A stretch of DNA of 64,000 nucleotides from Pseudomonadota bacterium (GTDB lineage: Bacteria; Pseudomonadota; Gammaproteobacteria; Burkholderiales; Thiobacillaceae), in contig JAJZPR010000002.1 in NCBI GenBank assembly GCA_021847835.1, forward strand, positions 102,241-166,240, written 5' to 3'. Below are positions 38,401 through 47,698 of the stretch, one piece after another. The notes beneath the pieces were generated by a model. It had not been told where the DNA came from. It saw nothing but the letters and a program-made list of their open reading frames with translations, and made no database searches. The position numbers and the translations under genes are program-made. Within the stretch, counting starts at the first letter, position 1, and the number at the start of each line of letters is the position of its first letter.

Positions 38401-39301
38401 GCGCCTGCGCGACAACCCGGCCTGCGCCGATGAGGAATTCGCGCGCTGCCAGGATGCGGCCGACCCCGGCCTGCATTACGCGCTGACTTATGATGCCAAC
38501 GACAATATTGTTGCGCCCTACCTTGCCAAAGGCGCGCGCCCGCGCATGGCGGTGCTGCGCGAGCAGGGCGTCAACGGCCAGGTGGAAATGGCGGCGGCCT
38601 TCCATCAGGCCGGCTTCGAGTCGGTCGACGTGCACATGAGCGACATCATCGCCGGCCGCGTGAGCCTTGCGGACTTCAAGGGCCTGGTGGCCTGCGGCGG
38701 CTTCTCCTACGGCGACGTGCTGGGGGCGGGCGGCGGCTGGGCCAAGTCCATCCTGTTCAATCCGCGCGCGCGCGACGAGTTCGAGGCCTTCTTCCATCGT
38801 GCGGACAGTTTCGCGCTGGGCGTATGCAACGGCTGCCAGATGATGAGCCAGCTGCACGACCTGATTCCCGGTGCGGAAGCCTGGCCGCAATTCCGCCGCA
38901 ACCTCTCCGAGCAGTTCGAGGCGCGCTTCGTGATGGTGGAAGTGCAGGACTCGCCCTCGCTGTTCTTCGACGGCATGGCGGGCTCGCGCATGCCCATCGT
39001 GGTGGCGCACGGCGAGGGGCGCGCGGTGTTCCGCGAGGCCGGTCATGAGAGCGCCGCCAAGCTGGCGCTGCGCTACGTGGATCATCGCGGATCGCCCACG
39101 GAAAACTATCCGCTCAATCCGAACGGCTCGAAGGGCGGCGCGACCGCCTACACCACGCCGGACGGCCGCTTCACCATCATGATGCCGCATCCGGAGCGCG
39201 TGTTCCGCGCCGCGCAGCTGTCCTGGAAGCCGGCCGACTACGCGGGCGAGGACGGGCCCTGGATGCGCATGTTCCGCAATGCGCGCAAATGGGTGGGGTG
39301 A
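35441..39301 (+). CDS. purL: phosphoribosylformylglycinamidine synthase
   Basis: Fourth step of purine synthesis, FGAR to FGAM. It has 1286 residues, the large single-chain form with all domains: N-terminal PurS-like (to about 150), linker, two AIRS-type ATP/FGAR domains ([65 protein letters not shown]), and the C-terminal glutaminase with nucleophile C1129 ([13 protein letters not shown]) and H1250/E1252 (MPHPERVF). The promoter is unclear; TAAAAT at 35408-35413 lacks a good -35. Confidence 0.98.
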   Translation: MSHAQSSILSLPGGAALSSFRIEKIHDQARVAGLAPGRIATQYWHFVELDAPLSPHEQSVLDAALSYADRVANIPFAQFLLVTPRFGTVSPWSSKATDILHNCGLSKVRRIERGVAYHFEHAADEAMLLPLIHDRMTETVLRSIDEAAGLFAHVPPRELETVDVLGGGRHALVEANARLGLALSADEIDYLADNFARMGRNPTDVELMMFAQANSEHCRHKIFNAAWVVDGVEQDKSLFRMIRDTHARTPQGTLSAYEDNAAVMQGAEIERFYPGKDGKYTFSSEPTHILMKVETHNHPTAISPFPGAATGSGGEIRDEGATGRGSKPKAGLAGFSVSNLRIPDAIQPWEEEYYGRPDRIVSPLAIMLEGPIGAAAFNNEFGRPNLAGYFRTLETWVNHERRGYHKPIMLAGGVGNIREDHVHKQPLPEGALLIQLGGPGMLIGLGGGAASSMATGANAANLDFDSVQRGNPEMQRRAQEVIDRCWQMGENNPIVSIHDVGAGGLSNALPELVHGGGKGGVFHLRAVPSEEFGMSPKEIWCNEAQERYVLAIPANRIDEFREICERERCPFAVVGQATAEHQLKVLDEHFQNAPVDMPLDVLLGKPPKMTRTVQHVEPALPALDTAGIHVQEAAYRVLRLPGVASKMFLISIGDRSVGGMTARDQCVGPWQMPVADCAVTLMGYTTHCGEVMAMGEKGPLALIDAPASGRMAVAEALLNLFAARIEKLEDVKLSANWMAPAGHSGEDARLFDTVQAVSRYCQELGLAIPVGKDSMSMKTVWDEGGHKKAVTAPLSLVVSAFASTPDARLHLTPQLRSDCGDTRLILVDLGFGRNRMGGSSLAQVYEQIGNEAPDAPGAGALKAFFEVLQNLLKNGHLLAYHDRSDGGLFAAIAEMAFAGKTGVEVTLPEGDVLAQLFNEEAGAVLQVGMEHAGRVIAQFALAGLPVIDIGTLADDDRVRFRSGEQVVLDETRVGLLSAWWETSHRIARLRDNPACADEEFARCQDAADPGLHYALTYDANDNIVAPYLAKGARPRMAVLREQGVNGQVEMAAAFHQAGFESVDVHMSDIIAGRVSLADFKGLVACGGFSYGDVLGAGGGWAKSILFNPRARDEFEAFFHRADSFALGVCNGCQMMSQLHDLIPGAEAWPQFRRNLSEQFEARFVMVEVQDSPSLFFDGMAGSRMPIVVAHGEGRAVFREAGHESAAKLALRYVDHRGSPTENYPLNPNGSKGGATAYTTPDGRFTIMMPHPERVFRAAQLSWKPADYAGEDGPWMRMFRNARKWVG

Positions 39302-39333
39302 TCCGCCAAAGGCAGGTTTGCAGAAAAGCCTGG

Positions 39334-39408
39334 ACACAGAGGCAGCAGAGGGAACAGAGGGGAGAAAAATCTGCCGCTTTTCCTCTGTTCCCTGTGCTGC
39401 CTCTGTGT
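39334..39408. repeat. CACAGAG palindromic repeat, copy 4 (27-bp stem)
   Basis: The best-preserved copy. Arm 39334-39360 and the reverse complement of arm 39382-39408 agree at 26 of 27 positions, with a 21-nt loop. It lies in the 190-bp purL-ppc gap. Transcribed, it would form a very stable hairpin, but without a T-run. Confidence 0.9.
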
Positions 39409-39491
39409 TGATTGGTTTTGCGGGTTCAAATGAGCCCCGAAAAATGCGAAAATGGCAAGCTTTTGCCGTTTTCCACCGGAATTTATTGCCA

Positions 39492-42308
39492 ATGAATGCA
39501 CCCCTGACCCTGCTTACAGACGTCCACCTGCGCGCGCAGGTGAAGCTGCTCGGCACCCTGCTTGGCAAGGTGCTGCAGGAGACGGCGGGAGAGGGCGTAT
39601 TCGAGGCCGTGGAAGCGTTGCGCCAGGGCTTCGTCGATCTGCACCAGCAGGAAGACGCCGCCGTGCGCGCCCGGCTCATGGCGCTGATCGAGTCCATGCC
39701 GCCAGAACAGCTGGAACAGGTGATCCGCGGCTTCTCGACCTACTTCAGCCTGGCCAACATCGCCGAGGAATCGCACGCCCACCGCAACCGCCGCCGCCAG
39801 ATGGCCATGGGCGGGAACCTGTGGATCGGCTCCTTCCACCGCACCCTCGCCGACCTGAAGGAGCAGGGCATTACGGCGGAAACCCTGCAGGGCCTGCTCG
39901 ACCGCATGCTGTTCACCCCGGTGTTCACCGCGCACCCGACCGAGGCGCGCCGCCGCACCGTGATGGAAGGCCTGCGCCGCGTATTCCTGCTGTGCGACCG
40001 TCTGTACGACCCCATGCTGGGCGAGAACGAGCGCGAGGAGATCGAGGCCGGGCTCGACGTCGAGATCCGCATCATGTGGCGCACGGACGAACTGCGCGAG
40101 CACAAGCCGGAGGTGCAGGACGAAGTGCGCACCGGCCTTTATTACATGCGCAACAGCCTGTTCGAGGCGGTGCCGCGCGCCTACCGCTATTTCGAAAAGG
40201 CCGTGCGCAAGCACTACGGCACAGACGACAAGGGCGCGCTGGCCGTCAGGGTGCCGAGCTTCATCCGCTTCGGTTCCTGGATCGGCGGCGACCGCGACGG
40301 CAACCACTTCGTCACGCCGGAAGTGACGGAATGGACCGTGCATACCCAGACCGAGCTGGCCCTGATCGAGTACCTCAAGCGTTTGGAGACCCTGCGCCTC
40401 ACGCTCACGCATAGTCTCAGATGGTGCAAGCTGCCGCCGCTGTTCGCCGCCAAGCTGGCGCTGGACGAGACCCGTTTCGGCGGCAAGGTGTTCACCGGCA
40501 CCGCGGCGCAGCAGTTCCTGCGCGAGCCGTACCGCCGCCGCGTGGCACTGATGATGGCGCGGCTGCAGGCCAATCTCGACCACGTGCGCGGCCGCCTCAA
40601 GGGCGAAAAGCGCGACCCGTCGCCGCTGGCCTACCCGGATGCGCGCAGCTTCCTGGAAGATCTCTACCTCATCCGTGATTCGCTCACCAGCCACGGCGAT
40701 CGCGCCATCGCCGAAGGCCGCCTGCAGGATCTGATCCGCCTGGTGGAAAGCTTCGGCTTCCACCTGCTGCAGCTCGACATCCGCCAGGAATCGACCGTGC
40801 ACACCATGACGGTGGCGGAGATTCTGCGCCAGCTCGATCCCGATTTCGATTACCAGCAGGCGGACGAGGAAGCCCGCCTGCTGGAACTGGGCAACTGGAT
40901 TTCGCGCCGGGGCGATCTGTACGTGAGCGACCTGGTATTGTCGGATGACGCCCGCAAGACCCTCGACGTGTTCCGCCGCGTGGCGCGACTGCGCAAGGAA
41001 GTGGGCGCTGAGTCCTTCGGCGCCTATGTCATTTCCATGACCCATTCCGCATCGCACGTGATGGAGGTCATGTTCCTCGGCTGCATCGCCGGCCTGGCCG
41101 GCTTCAACGGCAAGGACTGGCATTGTCAGCTGGTGGTGGCGCCGCTGTTCGAGACGGTGGAGGATCTCAAGCACAGCGAAGGCGTGCTGCAGACCCTGTT
41201 CTCCAATCCGGTGTACCGCGCCTTGCTCAAGGCCTCGGGCGATACCCAGGAAGTCATGCTGGGCTATTCCGATTCCTGCAAGGACGGCGGCATTCTCGCC
41301 TCGCAGTGGAACCTGTACCGCGCCCAGCTTTCCATCATCGGCATCGCGCGCAGCCACGGCATCGAATGCCGCCTGTTCCACGGCCGCGGCGGCACGGTGG
41401 GCCGCGGCGGCGGCCCGACCCACGAAGCAATCCTGTCGCAGCCGCCGGGCACCGTGGCCGGCCAGATCAAGTTCACCGAGCAGGGTGAGATGCTGTATTA
41501 CCGCTACAGCAACCCCGAAACCGCCGCCTACGAGATCGGCATGGGCGCCACCGGCCTCATCAAGGCGAGCTGTGGCCTGCTGGGCGCGCCGCGCACCACC
41601 GACATCCGCTATCCGGAAATGATGGCCAGGCTGGCCGAGGCAGGCGAGACGGCTTACCGCAAACTGACCGAAGCCACCCCGGGCTTCCTGGACTACTTCT
41701 ACGAGGCCACGCCGGTACGCGAGATCGGCATGATGAACATCGGCTCGCGGCCCTCGCATCGCAAGAAGTCAGACCGCTCCATGAGTTCGGTGCGCGCGAT
41801 TCCCTGGGTATTCGGCTGGGCGCAGTCGCGCCATACCCTGCCGGCCTGGTACGGCATCGGATCGGCCATCGAGGCGTTGTGCCGCGACAATCCACAGAAC
41901 CTGCCGCTCCTGCAGGAAATGTACCGCGAGTGGCCCTTCTTCCGCGCGCTGTTTTCCAACGTGCAGATGGCGCTGACCAAGGCCGACATGAGAATCGCCG
42001 CCGAATATGCCGAACTGGCGGAGACCGACACGGCCAAATCCGTGTATCGGATCATCGCCGCGGAGTTTTCGGCCACCCTGGCCGGCGTATTGCAGGTGGC
42101 CGGCCTGCAGAGCCCGCTGGAGGAAAGCCCTGCACTGGCCCTGTCGCTGGCGCGCCGCAAGCCTTATCTCGATCCGCTCAACCATATCCAGGTGCGGCTC
42201 ATTCGCCGCACCCGCCCCGAGGCGGACGCGGAGGAACAGGAAAAGTGGCTCATGCCCATGATGCGCTCGATCAACGCCATTGCATCGGGCATGCGCAACA
42301 CCGGCTAG
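39492..42308 (+). CDS. ppc: phosphoenolpyruvate carboxylase
   Basis: Fixes bicarbonate onto PEP to give oxaloacetate, replenishing the TCA cycle. It has 938 residues. Catalytic motifs: FTAHPTEARRRTVMEGLRR (catalytic His near 145), SWIGGDRDGNHFVT, and CRLFHGRGGTVGRGGGPTHEAI. The chain ends INAIASGMRNTG, the expected C-terminus. The ATG at 39492 is chosen because the open frame before it translates the palindromic repeat. Confidence 0.98.
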   Translation: MNAPLTLLTDVHLRAQVKLLGTLLGKVLQETAGEGVFEAVEALRQGFVDLHQQEDAAVRARLMALIESMPPEQLEQVIRGFSTYFSLANIAEESHAHRNRRRQMAMGGNLWIGSFHRTLADLKEQGITAETLQGLLDRMLFTPVFTAHPTEARRRTVMEGLRRVFLLCDRLYDPMLGENEREEIEAGLDVEIRIMWRTDELREHKPEVQDEVRTGLYYMRNSLFEAVPRAYRYFEKAVRKHYGTDDKGALAVRVPSFIRFGSWIGGDRDGNHFVTPEVTEWTVHTQTELALIEYLKRLETLRLTLTHSLRWCKLPPLFAAKLALDETRFGGKVFTGTAAQQFLREPYRRRVALMMARLQANLDHVRGRLKGEKRDPSPLAYPDARSFLEDLYLIRDSLTSHGDRAIAEGRLQDLIRLVESFGFHLLQLDIRQESTVHTMTVAEILRQLDPDFDYQQADEEARLLELGNWISRRGDLYVSDLVLSDDARKTLDVFRRVARLRKEVGAESFGAYVISMTHSASHVMEVMFLGCIAGLAGFNGKDWHCQLVVAPLFETVEDLKHSEGVLQTLFSNPVYRALLKASGDTQEVMLGYSDSCKDGGILASQWNLYRAQLSIIGIARSHGIECRLFHGRGGTVGRGGGPTHEAILSQPPGTVAGQIKFTEQGEMLYYRYSNPETAAYEIGMGATGLIKASCGLLGAPRTTDIRYPEMMARLAEAGETAYRKLTEATPGFLDYFYEATPVREIGMMNIGSRPSHRKKSDRSMSSVRAIPWVFGWAQSRHTLPAWYGIGSAIEALCRDNPQNLPLLQEMYREWPFFRALFSNVQMALTKADMRIAAEYAELAETDTAKSVYRIIAAEFSATLAGVLQVAGLQSPLEESPALALSLARRKPYLDPLNHIQVRLIRRTRPEADAEEQEKWLMPMMRSINAIASGMRNTG

Positions 42309-42363
42309 CTCGGCCATTGAGTGGCGGAGCGAGGCCTTTTCTTCGAGCGCGAGGCAAATGCCA

Positions 42364-42921
42364 ATGGATGAAATCGAGAAACCGCGGCAGGTCGACAGAA
42401 AATGGTTCATGCTGTCCCTCATCGGGAACGTTCTTCTGCTGGTGCTGGCATGCGGCGCGATATTGTTCGCCTTCATGCTGAGCTATCACCTGCAGGACGC
42501 GAAGATACGGCTCGGCAAGGAAAAGGAGAACAGGCAGCGGGTGGAAGCCTATCTGGAGGAGAGCCGCGCCCGTGTGGCCGAAGTGGAGCGTGAAATCAGC
42601 CGCCTGAGCCAGGCGCTCAATGCCGGGGATCCGGCCCAGGCCGAGCCAGGCAAGCCCGCACTGCCCGTCATGCTCAGTTTCCGGAAATCCTGGCTCGGCA
42701 TCGGGCTGGTGGCGGTGATCGAAAACGCTTCCAGCCATCATCTGGTGCTGGCGATGTCGGTGCGCAATCCGGCGCTGTCCACTGCCAGGCGCTTCCGCAT
42801 CGAAATCGCGCCCGGCGACGACCTGGCCTTCGGCCACGCTGAGGGCTGGAAATTCGTCTCCGGTGACGAACTCAGCTTGTATCACGTCGATTACAAGACG
42901 CTCAGGCTGACCGTTCCGTAA
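42364..42921 (+). CDS. membrane-anchored coiled-coil protein of unknown function
   Basis: I do not recognise the family. It has 185 residues from the ATG at 42364, chosen for a GAGG SD 9 nt upstream; the ATG at 42358 is too close to it. A single membrane helix (about residues 13-38, MLSLIGNVLLLVLACGAILFAF) is followed by a coiled coil (about 45-85, LGKEKENRQRVEAYLEE) and a C-terminal beta-rich domain (VMLSFRKSWLGIGLVAVIENAS; LTVP end). It lies 55 nt after ppc, possibly on the same transcript. Confidence 0.65.
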   Translation: MDEIEKPRQVDRKWFMLSLIGNVLLLVLACGAILFAFMLSYHLQDAKIRLGKEKENRQRVEAYLEESRARVAEVEREISRLSQALNAGDPAQAEPGKPALPVMLSFRKSWLGIGLVAVIENASSHHLVLAMSVRNPALSTARRFRIEIAPGDDLAFGHAEGWKFVSGDELSLYHVDYKTLRLTVP

Positions 42922-42984
42922 AGCGACAGTCACGCGGCTCGGGTAGAATAGGCATCCTTCAAGCTTGAAAACAGGAGCAAAACC

Positions 42985-43380
42985 ATGAGCGAATACGGAT
43001 TCGAAACCAGGATCAGCGGCCCTTTCGACCAGGCGGTGGAGAAGGTCACCGCGGCGTTGAAGAATGAGGGCTTCGGCGTGCTGACCGACATCGACGTGCA
43101 GGCCACCATGAAGGCCAAGCTCAACGTCGAGGGCCGTCCCTACCGCATTCTCGGCGCCTGCAATCCGCCGCTGGCGCACCAGGCCATCAGCGCCGAGCCC
43201 GACATCGGCATGCTGCTGCCCTGCAACGTGGTGGTGCGCGAAGAAACCGACGGCGGCATCACCGTTTCCTTCCTCGATCCCGGCATCATGGCCAAGCTGG
43301 TGAGCAATCCTGCGGTGCAGGGCGTAGCCACCGAGGCGCGCGCCAGGCTGATGCGGGTGAAGGACAGCCTGGCCGGCTGA
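42985..43380 (+). CDS. DUF302 domain protein
   Basis: It has 131 residues. DUF302 proteins are small cytosolic alpha/beta domains of unproven function, often near thiol or sulfur genes. Visible family pattern: [49 protein letters not shown], and [13 protein letters not shown], including two conserved Cys. The start ATG has an SD (CAGGAG). TAGAAT at 42944-42949 may be its -10 box, without a clear -35. Confidence 0.85.
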   Translation: MSEYGFETRISGPFDQAVEKVTAALKNEGFGVLTDIDVQATMKAKLNVEGRPYRILGACNPPLAHQAISAEPDIGMLLPCNVVVREETDGGITVSFLDPGIMAKLVSNPAVQGVATEARARLMRVKDSLAG

Positions 43381-43406
43381 AACTTCGGTCGGTCGCGAGC
43401 AAGCTC

Positions 43407-43427
43407 GCATGCGTGCGGGCTTTTTTT
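43407..43427 (+). terminator. probable terminator after the DUF302 gene
   Basis: A small hairpin (GCGAGC aa GCTCGC at 43395-43408) and an imperfect GC-rich stem lead into seven T at 43421-43427. It lies between the convergent DUF302 gene and the 99-residue membrane protein gene. Confidence 0.5.
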
Positions 43428-43443
43428 ATCGGCTCGCGCCGGC

Positions 43444-43743
43444 TTACCGGCAGTCTGCGCAATCTTCCCGTTTCGGGCAGCCTTCCGGGCGTTCGGGCGG
43501 GGAGAGGGGACAGCGGTTGATTTCGTCGGCGCTGCGCTGGAAGTAGCAGGTGAGCGCGGACGAGCCGATCCCCATCAGCCAGAACAGGAAAAAGCCGATG
43601 GTGTAGGCGGCAAGCCGGCTGGCGAAGACCGGTTCTTCCTGATAGAGAAGCTGCGCGGGGTCGAACAGCGCGAAGAACAATGCGTCGGCCGCGCCGGCGA
43701 CGAGAAACGACGGCCAGAGTATGGTGATCAGGCGTTTCAACAT
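43444..43743 (-). CDS. small two-helix membrane protein with Cys-rich tail, end of cbb3 operon
   Basis: Unrecognised. It has 99 residues, ATG at 43743 with a GGAGG-type SD. Two hydrophobic segments, about residues 5-28 (LITILWPSFLVAGAADALFF) and 43-66 (RLAAYTIGFFLFWLMGIGSS), precede a hydrophilic tail with Cys at CYF, RCPL, GCPK and DCADC. It lies 200 bp downstream of ccoH on the same strand, so it may be co-transcribed. A role in oxidase assembly is a guess from position only. Confidence 0.7.
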   Translation of the reverse strand: MLKRLITILWPSFLVAGAADALFFALFDPAQLLYQEEPVFASRLAAYTIGFFLFWLMGIGSSALTCYFQRSADEINRCPLSPPERPEGCPKREDCADCR

Positions 43744-43943
43744 CTAGTCTCCCTCCTCGTTGCTAGCATTTCGCGGATGCAGCCTGTTATGCGTTATGTG
43801 CTGCCGTCCATTTTGCGCCGGCGCCGGGTGATAAGCCAGGTTGCCGGAACCATGACGAAACTCCAGGCGGCGCTGCCGCCGGCCGCTCCCGCGTGGCAGC
43901 GTTTTCGGCGCTCTTCGCGGTGCCGGAAAAATGCGCTTTACCT

Positions 43944-44438
43944 TCACGGATGCGGGTTCAGGGTTAGCACGCTGCCGGCAGGCCAGGTTCCGGTCAGGCG
44001 CCAGTCGCCGAATTCCGGGGTCAGCTGGACTTTGTAATGGGCGCCGGCCAGGCGGGGAAGCTGTCCCGAATAGGCGGAGCCGTCCCAGTCCAGCCGCACG
44101 TCATGGTCGTCGCCGCCGCGGGTCGGATGCATGATTTTCAGGATGAGCTGACCGGGCGGCGTTGGCATCCGCCCTTCGAGTTGCATGCGCAGGGTGGCGC
44201 CCTGGGGCAGCAGTTGCGCGCGGATGCCAAATGATTGCGCCAGGCGGTCGCGCTTTCTGCTCTGATTGATGGCTTTGCCCTGCTTGTAATAGTCGTCGAC
44301 CACCAGCCCGTCGTTCGAAGTGATGGCGAGCCACATGGTAAAACCGCCTGCGATGACGGCGGTAAGCGGCATGATGGCGAGCAGCCAGGGCCACGGTTCC
44401 CTGAACCAGGGGTTGGCTGTGCGGGCATGCGTGTTCAT
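43944..44438 (-). CDS. ccoH: FixH/CcoH family cbb3 oxidase assembly protein
   Basis: Membrane-anchored protein needed for stability of cbb3 oxidase and copper delivery. It has 164 residues from the ATG at 44438, which has a strong SD (AGGAGGT). One membrane helix (about 12-34, PWPWLLAIMPLTAVIAGGF) and then a periplasmic domain with the family's VVDDYYKQGKAINQS motif. It starts 5 nt after the ccoG stop. The 200 bp downstream hold no convincing gene. Confidence 0.9.
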   Translation of the reverse strand: MNTHARTANPWFREPWPWLLAIMPLTAVIAGGFTMWLAITSNDGLVVDDYYKQGKAINQSRKRDRLAQSFGIRAQLLPQGATLRMQLEGRMPTPPGQLILKIMHPTRGGDDHDVRLDWDGSAYSGQLPRLAGAHYKVQLTPEFGDWRLTGTWPAGSVLTLNPHP

Positions 44439-44442
44439 ATGC

Positions 44443-45861
44443 TTACCTCCTGAGGAAACTGGATTTGACCTCACGCACCAGCCCGGGGTTTTCCTCGGAC
44501 TGTACGCGGATCATGATCGGCGTCGAAGGCCCCTTGAGATTGGCGGGATCGGCCTGCAGGCGGATGGGCACCTGCACGGTTTGCTGCGCTGCGGCCTTGA
44601 GCCTGCTTTCGTCCGTGACCACGCGAATGTTATCCACGCCGCTGGCGCTGATCCTGTAACGGTGGGGGCGGTTTTCCATGTTGAGAATCTGCACGGTGTA
44701 AAGGTTTTCCAGGCGGCCGTCCTCGATGGCGCGCGACAGCGTGGCGCGGTCGCGGATGACCTCCACCCGCAGCGGCACGCGGTTGGCCAGGGTGACCAGG
44801 AAGGCGCTGATGACGCCCAACAGGATGGCGCCGTAGACCAGCACGCGCGGCCGGAACACGTGCGCGAGAATGCCGCCGTCGGGATACTTGCCCTTGAGCA
44901 CGTTTTCCGTGGTGTAGCGGATGAGGCCCTTGGGATAGCCCATTTTTTCCATGACCTGGTCGCAGCCGTCGATGCAGGCGGCGCAGCCGATGCACTCGTA
45001 CTGCAGGCCCTTGCGGATGTCGATGCCGGTGGGGCAGACCTGCACGCAGATGCCGCAGTCCACGCAATCGCCCAAGCCTTTGGCCTTGTAGTCAACTTTC
45101 TTGCCGCGCGCGCCGCGCGGCTCGCCGCGGCCGGCATCGTAGCTGATGACCAGCGTGTCCGGGTCGAACATCACGCTCTGGAAGCGGGCGTAGGGGCACA
45201 TGTATTTGCACACCTGCTCGCGCATGAAGCCGGCGTTGCCCCAGGTGGCGAAGGCGTAGAAGAATATCCAGAAGGTTTCCCAGCCGCCGGTGTTGAAAGT
45301 GATGAGTTCTTCCCACAGCGTGGTGATGGGCGTGAAATAGCCGACGAAAGTGAAGCCGGTCCAGAATGCGACCACGAACCAGAGAAAATGTTTAAGCCCG
45401 CGCTTGCGCAGCTTTTCTGCGTTCCACGGCATGCCGTCGAGCTTCTTGCGCACGAGATGATTGCCTTCGGCCCATTCCTCGATCCACATGAAGATTTCCG
45501 TGTACACGGTCTGCGGGCAGGCGAAGCCGCACCACAGCCGCCCGGCCACGGCGGTGAACAGGAACAGCGCCAGCGCGGAGATGACCAGGAGGCCGGTGAG
45601 CCAGATGAAATCCTGCGGCCACAGGGTCAGGCCGAAGATGTAGAACTTGCGCGCGGCCAGGTCGAACAGCACGGCCTGGTGGCCGTCCCATTTCAGCCAG
45701 GGCAGACCGTAGTAGAGCAACTGCGTGAACAGCACCAGCGCAATGCGCCAGTCGGCGAACCAGCCATGCACCGCGCGCGGCTGGATCTTCTGCCGTACCG
45801 CATAGAGCGATTCTTCGAGCTCGCTCGATGCTTGCGCGGGATTGCTGTGGCCTGGTTCCAT
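44443..45861 (-). CDS. ccoG: cbb3 oxidase accessory protein CcoG (RdxA/FixG), iron-sulfur cupric reductase
   Basis: Membrane protein that reduces Cu(II) to Cu(I) for cbb3 CuB assembly. It has 472 residues: four to five membrane helices (about 40-235), the CGFACPQTVYTEIF motif, then two [4Fe-4S] clusters (CVDCGICVQVCPTGIDI and CIGCAACIDGC, about residues 265-300), a further helix near 345, and a C-terminal Ig-like periplasmic domain. It is separated from ccoP by 84 bp with two hairpins. Confidence 0.95.
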   Translation of the reverse strand: MEPGHSNPAQASSELEESLYAVRQKIQPRAVHGWFADWRIALVLFTQLLYYGLPWLKWDGHQAVLFDLAARKFYIFGLTLWPQDFIWLTGLLVISALALFLFTAVAGRLWCGFACPQTVYTEIFMWIEEWAEGNHLVRKKLDGMPWNAEKLRKRGLKHFLWFVVAFWTGFTFVGYFTPITTLWEELITFNTGGWETFWIFFYAFATWGNAGFMREQVCKYMCPYARFQSVMFDPDTLVISYDAGRGEPRGARGKKVDYKAKGLGDCVDCGICVQVCPTGIDIRKGLQYECIGCAACIDGCDQVMEKMGYPKGLIRYTTENVLKGKYPDGGILAHVFRPRVLVYGAILLGVISAFLVTLANRVPLRVEVIRDRATLSRAIEDGRLENLYTVQILNMENRPHRYRISASGVDNIRVVTDESRLKAAAQQTVQVPIRLQADPANLKGPSTPIMIRVQSEENPGLVREVKSSFLRR

Positions 45862-45877
45862 GGATTCGGTCTGCCGG

Positions 45878-45932
45878 GGGTTTTCGTATCGCGCTGAGAG
45901 CGATACGAAAACCCTGCCCCGTGCGGGGCAGG
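45878..45932 (-). promoter_or_regulatory. two tandem hairpins between ccoP and ccoG
   Basis: Reading with the operon (right to left): first an 8-bp stem CCTGCCCC/GGGGCAGG with a 4-nt loop (45913-45932), running straight into GTTTT, then a perfect 15-bp stem (45878-45892 with 45900-45914; core GTTTTCGTATCGC) with a 7-nt loop. Neither has a full T-run. They could attenuate transcription or protect the ccoNOQP mRNA 3' end, lowering ccoG relative to the structural genes. Confidence 0.7.
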
Positions 45933-45945
45933 TTGCGGAGCGGAC

Positions 45946-46890
45946 TTACTGCGCTGCGGCGGGCGCGGCCGCCGGCGCAGCGGCTATACCGCCGCCCAGG
46001 CCCCAGACATAGGCGGCCAGCAGATGCACCTTGGCTTCGCCCAGGGCCTGGAGCTGGGCCGGCATGTTGCCGGCGCGGCCCTTGGTGATGGTTTCGATGA
46101 TGACCGCTTCCGAGCCGCCGTACAGCCAGACCTTGTCGGTCAGGTTGGGCGCGCCCATCGCGGCCATGCCCTTGCCGTCCGCGCCATGGCAGGCGGCGCA
46201 GTTGGCCTCGAACAGCGGCTTGCCCGCTGCCGCCAGGCCGGCGTCATGATTGGCGCCGGAAAGCGAGAGCACGTAGTTCGCGACCTGCCTGGTGCCGTCG
46301 GGACCCAGCGCGGCGCCCAGGGCAGGCATCATGCCCGTGCGGCCGTTGGCGATGCTGGTCTTGATGGTTTCCGCATCGCCGCCGTACAGCCAGTCCGCAT
46401 CGGTCAGGTTGGGGAAACCGGTGGCGCCTGTGGCGTCGGAGCCGTGGCATTGGGCGCAATAGGTCAGGAACAGGCGCTGGCCCATGTCGCGCGCCTCGGC
46501 ACTGGCCGCCACCTGTTCGACGGGCTGGCCCATGAACTGGTTGAAGATCGGATCGTACTTGGCCTTGGCCTTTTCGATCTCGGCATCGTACTGGCCGAAC
46601 GAGGTCCAGCCCAGCACGCCCTTGAAGCTGCCGAGGCCGGGGTAGAGCACCAGGTACACCGCGCTGAAAACCAGCGTGATCCAGAACAGGTTCACCCACC
46701 AGCCGGGCAGCGGGTTGTTCAGTTCCACCAGGTCGCCGTCCCACTTGTGCGCCATCTGCTCGGCTTTTTCGCCGGGGGCGAGCCGCCGGGTCCGCTGCGA
46801 GAAGAGGAAAAGCGCCACGCCGACCAGGCTCGCCACGGTCAGGACGATGATGTACCAACTCCAGAAGGGTGCGTCGAATTCTTGCATCAT
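45946..46890 (-). CDS. ccoP: cbb3-type cytochrome c oxidase subunit III (CcoP)
   Basis: Dihaem cytochrome c subunit that passes electrons to CcoO. It has 314 residues. Two membrane helices (about 9-29 and 63-85, the second in NPLPGWWVNLFWITLVFSAVY) and two c-type haem sites, CAQCH and CAACH, each with a downstream Met (GMMPALG; GNMPAQL). It ends in an Ala-Pro-rich tail. The start overlaps the ccoQ stop. Fourth gene of ccoNOQP. Confidence 0.97.
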   Translation of the reverse strand: MMQEFDAPFWSWYIIVLTVASLVGVALFLFSQRTRRLAPGEKAEQMAHKWDGDLVELNNPLPGWWVNLFWITLVFSAVYLVLYPGLGSFKGVLGWTSFGQYDAEIEKAKAKYDPIFNQFMGQPVEQVAASAEARDMGQRLFLTYCAQCHGSDATGATGFPNLTDADWLYGGDAETIKTSIANGRTGMMPALGAALGPDGTRQVANYVLSLSGANHDAGLAAAGKPLFEANCAACHGADGKGMAAMGAPNLTDKVWLYGGSEAVIIETITKGRAGNMPAQLQALGEAKVHLLAAYVWGLGGGIAAAPAAAPAAAQ

Positions 46891-47066
46891 TTTTTGTCTC
46901 CGATGTCTTTGCCGGGCTGGAGGTCGTCGGTTTCCTCGAAGGGAATGCGCGCGTCTTCTTCAAAACGCGCCCGGCGAGCGCTGCCGTAGGCCCACCATAC
47001 GATGCCGATGAAGGTGATGAAGAACACCACCGTTACCACGCTGCCGATGAGATTGTTCGTATCCAT
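46887..47066 (-). CDS. ccoQ: cbb3-type oxidase subunit CcoQ
   Basis: Small single-helix subunit that stabilises the cbb3 complex. It has 59 residues from the ATG at 47066, which follows a GAGG SD; a GTG overlapping the ccoO stop (47078) would add four residues. Membrane helix at about 6-28 (IGSVVTVVFFITFIGIVWWAY), then a charged tail (FEEDARIPFEE). Position between ccoO and ccoP confirms the call. Confidence 0.9.
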   Translation of the reverse strand: MDTNNLIGSVVTVVFFITFIGIVWWAYGSARRARFEEDARIPFEETDDLQPGKDIGDKK

Positions 47067-47074
47067 GGCATGCC

Positions 47075-47680
47075 TCACTTCATCGCGCGGCCGAGGCTTT
47101 GCAGGTAGGCGATCAGGGCATCCATTTCCGTCTTGCCTTCCAGCTCATTGGGCGCCTTGGCGATTTCCTCGTCGCCGTAGGGGTGGCCCAGCGCTTTCAG
47201 CGCCTTCATCTTGGGCTGGATGTCGGAAGCGTCGAGCTTGTTCTCGGCCAGCCAGGGGTAGGCCGGCATGTTGGACTCGGGTACCACGTCGCGCGGGTTC
47301 AGCAGGTGCACGCGGTGCCAGTCGTCCGAGTAGCGGCCGGCCAGGCGGATGAGGTCGGGCCCGGTGCGCTTGGAGCCCCACAGGAAGGGGCGGTCATACA
47401 CGTATTCGCCTGCGACGGAGTAGTGGCCGTAGCGCTCGGTCTCGGCGCGGAACGGACGCACCATCTGCGAATGGCAGCCGACGCAACCTTCGCGGATGTA
47501 GATGTCGCGCCCCGAGAGTTCCAGGGCGCTGTAGGGCTTCAAGCCCTCGACCGGTTCGGTGACGTAGCGCTGGAAATACAGCGGCACGATCTGCACCAGG
47601 CCGCCCACGCTCACGATGAGGAGGGTGAGGATGATGAGCCAGCCGGTGTTCTTTTCGATGGTTTGATGCGAGAAAGCCAT
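47075..47680 (-). CDS. ccoO: cbb3-type cytochrome c oxidase subunit II (CcoO)
   Basis: Monohaem membrane cytochrome c subunit. It has 201 residues, with an N-terminal anchor (about 12-33, [21 protein letters not shown]), the haem site [12 protein letters not shown] near residue 66, [23 protein letters not shown], and the Met ligand in [10 protein letters not shown]. It starts 18 nt after ccoN, with SD AGGAGA. Confidence 0.97.
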   Translation of the reverse strand: MAFSHQTIEKNTGWLIILTLLIVSVGGLVQIVPLYFQRYVTEPVEGLKPYSALELSGRDIYIREGCVGCHSQMVRPFRAETERYGHYSVAGEYVYDRPFLWGSKRTGPDLIRLAGRYSDDWHRVHLLNPRDVVPESNMPAYPWLAENKLDASDIQPKMKALKALGHPYGDEEIAKAPNELEGKTEMDALIAYLQSLGRAMK

Positions 47681-47698
47681 GTTGTTTTCTCCTTTCTC

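Noticed and set aside
39279..39491. 71-codon N-terminal extension of ppc
   Set aside because: It translates the palindromic repeat; the ATG at 39492 gives the normal start.
43744..43947. 67-codon ORF starting in the ccoH stop (GTGA)
   Set aside because: Very Arg/Pro/His-rich, no helix or motif, no SD; more likely untranslated spacer before the 99-residue membrane gene.
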